From an uncultured Coriobacteriaceae bacterium (GTDB lineage Bacteria; Actinomycetota; Coriobacteriia; Coriobacteriales; Eggerthellaceae), in NCBI GenBank assembly GCA_900550055.1, contig URQU01000034.1, forward strand, positions 1 to 17,056: DNA of 17,056 bases, read 5' to 3'. The notes beneath the pieces are model-generated. The model made no database searches. It saw nothing but the letters and a program-made list of their open reading frames with translations, and was not told the origin of the DNA. This document shows positions 14,451 to 17,056 of this stretch, in pieces (position 1 is the first letter of the stretch; each line of letters opens with the position of its first letter). Position numbers and translations under genes: made by a program.

Positions 14451-15851
14451 CTACGAAAGCAGCAGCACGTCCTTCCGGGCGCGCGCCTCGCTACGCACCT
14501 CATCGGTAAACCCGCCTATACTGAAGAGGACATAGACGGGCGGGCCGCCAAAGCGCCGAAAAGAGGGGTCGTCCAGGGCCTTTCGAGCCTGCTCTTCCAA
14601 GTGCCTCAGCACATTGGCGCCCACGGGCCTCGCCCAGAACTTGCACTCGCCGAACACCGCTCGGCCCTCTTCGGCGCCCAGCCCCACAACGTCCAGCTCC
14701 ACATCGCGTGCGCCCCACCAAGCGCCCACCCGCTCGGGCATGAAGGGGAGCGCCCCTTCCGCGCCCGCATCCCACAGGCGGTCGCGGCACACGTCCTCGT
14801 ACACGTAGGCGACCTGCCCGTCGACGAAGTTGTTCCTGATCGTCTTCAGCGCCTCCGCCCGCCGCCCCGTCTCCAACAGCCCCATCTGGGGAAAGACGAA
14901 GCGGAACCAGAAGCGCAGGTAGTTGTCCTTGATGCGGTAGAGGCCCTTCTTGCTCTTCTCGGGGTTCTCCTCCGTCACGGGCACCACGCGCTCCAGCACA
15001 TCGAGCCGCTCGAGCACTTTCAGGTACTTCGACAGCCCCGTCTGCCTCACGTTCAGCGCCGCGGCGATCTCCCCGCTCTTGCGGTTGCCCGCCGCCACCG
15101 CCTTCAAAATGGAGAAATAGGTTCCCACCTCGCTCACCTCCTTCGACAGAAGGAAGTTCGGCTCGTCGTACAGATAGCTGCTGGAGTTCAAAACGCTCTT
15201 CTCGATGCCGCGGTACACATCGTCCACGCCCCTGAAGCTCTCGATGTACTTGGGGACGCCGCCCGTGACGCTGTAGAGCTCGACCAGTTCGCGGCGCCCG
15301 ATCTCCTTCGAGAAGAAATCCCGGTAGAACCGAAAGGGAATCTGCTTCATGCGAACCTGCGCGGTGCGCCTCCCGTAGAGGGGGCTGCTATAGGAGAGCA
15401 CCTGGCTTTCCATGAGCGAGATGAGCGAGCCGCACAGGATGACCATCACGTTGCGCTTGGAAAGCATCGTGTCCCAGATGCGCTGGAAGACGGAGGGGAA
15501 CGCCGGGTTCGCCTTGCCGAGGTACTGGAACTCGTCCAGCGCGACGACGAGGCGCTCGCCGTCGCTCGTCAGACGGTCGAAGAGAACGTCCCAGTTGTCT
15601 ACGGACACCTGGCCGAGCAGCTCGTCGCCCGTGAACGCGGCCACCTGTTTCTGGAAGGCCGCGCGGTTCTGTTCCTCCGACTCCTCCGTCGCCAGGAAGT
15701 ACAGCGCGCGCTTGTCGCGGACGAACTCGGTGATGAGCGCCGTCTTCCCGATGCGGCGCCGGCCGTAGATGACCACCATGGCCGCCTGGTGGTCGGCGAA
15801 CTGCTCCTCCAAGGCGGCGAGTTCTTCAGTGCGATCGACGAACGCGTCCAC
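14451..15851 (-). CDS. ATPase_2 / DUF234 family ATP-binding protein
   Basis: A 466-residue protein of the archaeal-type ATPase_2 group with a DUF234-like C-terminus; the biological role of the family is not established. Walker A GRRRIGKT is at 30-37, Walker B LVVALDEFQY at 101-110 (D106, E107), and VILCGS (137-142) is the sensor region. A winged helix follows at about 248-290 (IAAALNVRQTGLSKYLKVLERL at 262-283). The C-terminus has D387 in VELDVVGL and E402-C-K404 in FGECKFW, a PD-(D/E)XK nuclease-like pattern. I chose GTG at 15851 because AAAGGGG lies just upstream and the protein then begins MDAFVDRTEEL, as family members do; an ATG at 15872 has no ribosome site. Its promoter lies inside two tandem palindromes, suggesting self-regulation through the winged helix. 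No partner gene is adjacent. Confidence 0.8.
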   Translation of the reverse strand: MDAFVDRTEELAALEEQFADHQAAMVVIYGRRRIGKTALITEFVRDKRALYFLATEESEEQNRAAFQKQVAAFTGDELLGQVSVDNWDVLFDRLTSDGERLVVALDEFQYLGKANPAFPSVFQRIWDTMLSKRNVMVILCGSLISLMESQVLSYSSPLYGRRTAQVRMKQIPFRFYRDFFSKEIGRRELVELYSVTGGVPKYIESFRGVDDVYRGIEKSVLNSSSYLYDEPNFLLSKEVSEVGTYFSILKAVAAGNRKSGEIAAALNVRQTGLSKYLKVLERLDVLERVVPVTEENPEKSKKGLYRIKDNYLRFWFRFVFPQMGLLETGRRAEALKTIRNNFVDGQVAYVYEDVCRDRLWDAGAEGALPFMPERVGAWWGARDVELDVVGLGAEEGRAVFGECKFWARPVGANVLRHLEEQARKALDDPSFRRFGGPPVYVLFSIGGFTDEVRSEARARKDVLLLS

Positions 15852-15887
15852 AATTGCCCCTTTCTCTCCCATGCTTCGTTGGAGGGA

Positions 15888-15923
15888 TATTATACTTCAA
15901 AGTATTATACTTCAAAGTATAAT
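15888..15923 (-). promoter_or_regulatory. Tandem palindromic operator overlapping the ATPase_2 promoter
   Basis: A 15-base unit, TATTATACTTCAAAG, is repeated head to tail at 15888-15902 and 15903-15917, followed by TATAAT. This creates two overlapping 20-base palindromes: 15904-15923 (ATTATACTTCAAAGTATAAT, perfect 9-bp arms) and 15889-15908 (one mismatched pair). On the minus strand TATAAT at 15894-15889 is a consensus -10, with TTTGAA (15916-15911) 16 bases upstream as -35. The AT-rich block stands out from GC-rich surroundings. A repressor bound here would block the promoter; the neighbouring PiT gene starts 139 bases away. Confidence 0.7.
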
Positions 15924-16006
15924 CTGATGCACGTCCAGCTCACGCAGGGCCTCCTCGCCCTATTCTTTACTTTCCGCATCATCTTTCGTGAGCGCAGACG
16001 TTGCGC

Positions 16007-16012
16007 TAGAAT
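16007..16012 (+). promoter_or_regulatory. Candidate -10 element of the phosphate transporter gene
   Basis: TAGAAT (16007-16012) would give a start near 16019 and a leader of about 43 bases. The -35 position (15984-15989, TTTCGT) matches poorly. I see no clear PhoB-type direct repeats upstream. Confidence 0.35.
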
Positions 16013-16061
16013 GAGAGGATGCGTTTGCGTTCGGTCGGCTTCGTCGGGATAAGGCTCAGGC

Positions 16062-17056
16062 ATGGAATTGACTCTTTCGGTGTTCCTCTCGCAGGCAGGA
16101 GACCATCCGGTCCTGCTCGGCATTCTGGCGCTGGTCATCGGCGTGACCATCATCTCGGGCGCCACCGACGCCCCCAACGCCATCGCCTCCGCCGTTTCCA
16201 CCCGCTGCCTCACCCCCGGCGCAGCCCTCGCGCTGGCCGCCGTGTTCAACTTCGTCGGGCTGGTGGGCATGACCTACATCTCCACGGCCGTGGCCCACAC
16301 CATGTTCAACATGGTCGATTTCTCCGGCAACACCCACCAGGCGCTGCTCGCGCTCATAGCCGCCATGATAGGCTCCATCGGCTGGGGCGTCTTCTGCTGG
16401 TTCTGGGGCATTCCCGCCAGCAAGTCCCACTCGCTCATCGCCGGCGTCACCGGCGGCGCCATCGCGCTGAACGGGCTGGCCGGCGTCGTGCTCTCCGAGT
16501 GGATGCTCGTCATCTACGGCATGGTGTTCTCGCTGGTGGGCGGCTTCATCCTCGGCATGGCCACCACCAAGATCATCGAGTTTCTCTTCTCCGGCGTCAA
16601 CCGCCAGCGCGGCAACAAGGTGTGCATGGTGCTGCAGGACATCTGCGCCTGCGCGCTGTCGTTCCTCCACGGCGCCCAGGACGGGCAGAAGTTCATGTCC
16701 ATCGGGCTTTTGGGCATCGCGCTCGCCTTCGGCATGGAGACGAGCGGGGCCACGGAATTCCCCTTGTGGCTCATGATCATCTGCTCGCTCGCCATTTCAC
16801 TTGGCACCATCGTGGGCGGCAAGCGCATCATCAAATCGGTTGGCATGGACATGGTCAAGCTCGAGAAGTACCAAGGCGTAGCTGCTAACTTCTCCACCAC
16901 CTTCACGCTGCTGTTCGCCAGTCTTACTGGCATGCCCGTTTCCACCGGCCACTGCAACACCTCGGCAATCATGGGCGTCGGTGCCAGCAAATCATTCAAA
17001 CGCGTTAACTGGGGAATTGCCCGCAACATGGTTCTTGCGTGGGTGCTTACTTTCCC
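16062..17056 (+). CDS. PiT-family inorganic phosphate transporter, C-terminal end beyond the right edge
   Basis: 331 complete codons are visible before the window ends. The protein matches the PHO4/PiT family of cation-coupled (H+ or Na+) inorganic phosphate importers. The two inverted family signatures are visible: GATDAPNAIAS (33-43) and FLHGAQDGQKFM (201-212), variants of the GANDxxNA/GxNDxxK motifs. GIPASKSHSLIAG (116-128) and MPVSTGHCNTSAIMGVGA (291-308) are the matching P-[AV]-S-[KT] loops. Several hydrophobic helices cover 18-36, 52-75, 95-117, 128-168, 213-225, 234-252 and 275-290. The ATG at 16062 follows weak AAGG/CAGG sites. No PhoU-like gene is seen upstream; one could lie downstream, out of view. 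It is divergent from the ATPase_2 gene with 210 bases between starts. Confidence 0.9.
   Translation, partial: MELTLSVFLSQAGDHPVLLGILALVIGVTIISGATDAPNAIASAVSTRCLTPGAALALAAVFNFVGLVGMTYISTAVAHTMFNMVDFSGNTHQALLALIAAMIGSIGWGVFCWFWGIPASKSHSLIAGVTGGAIALNGLAGVVLSEWMLVIYGMVFSLVGGFILGMATTKIIEFLFSGVNRQRGNKVCMVLQDICACALSFLHGAQDGQKFMSIGLLGIALAFGMETSGATEFPLWLMIICSLAISLGTIVGGKRIIKSVGMDMVKLEKYQGVAANFSTTFTLLFASLTGMPVSTGHCNTSAIMGVGASKSFKRVNWGIARNMVLAWVLTF

Noticed and set aside
15888..15923. The AT-rich repeats as a CRISPR array or insertion-sequence end
   Set aside because: Only two units with no spacers, no transposase nearby, and they coincide with a promoter; an operator explains them better.
14601..16052. 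A 483-codon plus-strand frame opposite the ATPase_2 gene
   Set aside because: Antisense to a protein with clear Walker motifs; Arg/His/Leu-rich without domain, and it crosses the operator region.

Overview
The window is GC-rich chromosomal DNA from an actinobacterium. I think it is a gut Coriobacteriia member (Eggerthellaceae-like). The evidence is the GC-rich codon use, the gene order rpsA-coaE-uvrB typical of Actinobacteria, a BspA-type leucine-rich-repeat protein, LarE, and the DUF2201/MoxR pair. The class-level call is inference; no rRNA or tRNA gene is present to confirm it. I found no CRISPR array, insertion sequence, prophage, attachment site or replication origin.

Left part (1-4151): the first 297 codons of a leucine-rich-repeat protein run leftward off the edge. 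Divergent from it is a two-gene operon for a VWA/DUF2201 protein and a MoxR-type AAA+ ATPase, closed by two tandem hairpins. Such pairs usually act as an ATPase-driven remodelling or metal-insertion machine whose client is unknown.

Middle-left (4289-7228): a leftward Rrf2-family regulator with four clustered cysteines is divergent from a membrane-anchored GH25 lysozyme. LarE, a sulfur-transferase for nickel-pincer cofactor synthesis, follows 89 bases later. Two hairpins fill the gap between larE and the converging uvrB.

Core (7229-14345): uvrB (nucleotide excision repair), coaE (last step of coenzyme A synthesis) and rpsA (ribosomal protein S1) lie on the minus strand in conserved actinobacterial order. 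A plus-strand AT3-SGNH acyltransferase of the OatA type interrupts the block between coaE and rpsA. uvrB, coaE and rpsA each have their own promoter and/or terminator, so they look like separate transcription units. The uvrB promoter carries an inverted repeat over the predicted start site. rpsA starts with TTG and has a structured leader of about 146 nt.

Right part (14451-17056): a leftward ATPase_2/DUF234 gene has a promoter embedded in two tandem near-palindromic repeats, the strongest operator candidate here. A PiT-type phosphate transporter then runs off the right edge.

The lysozyme and the OatA-like acyltransferase both act on peptidoglycan but are in separate units. No clearly new multi-gene system is visible. 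The best leads are the ATPase_2 operator array, the uvrB inverted repeat, and the DUF2201 protein whose HExxH-like site lacks the glutamate.
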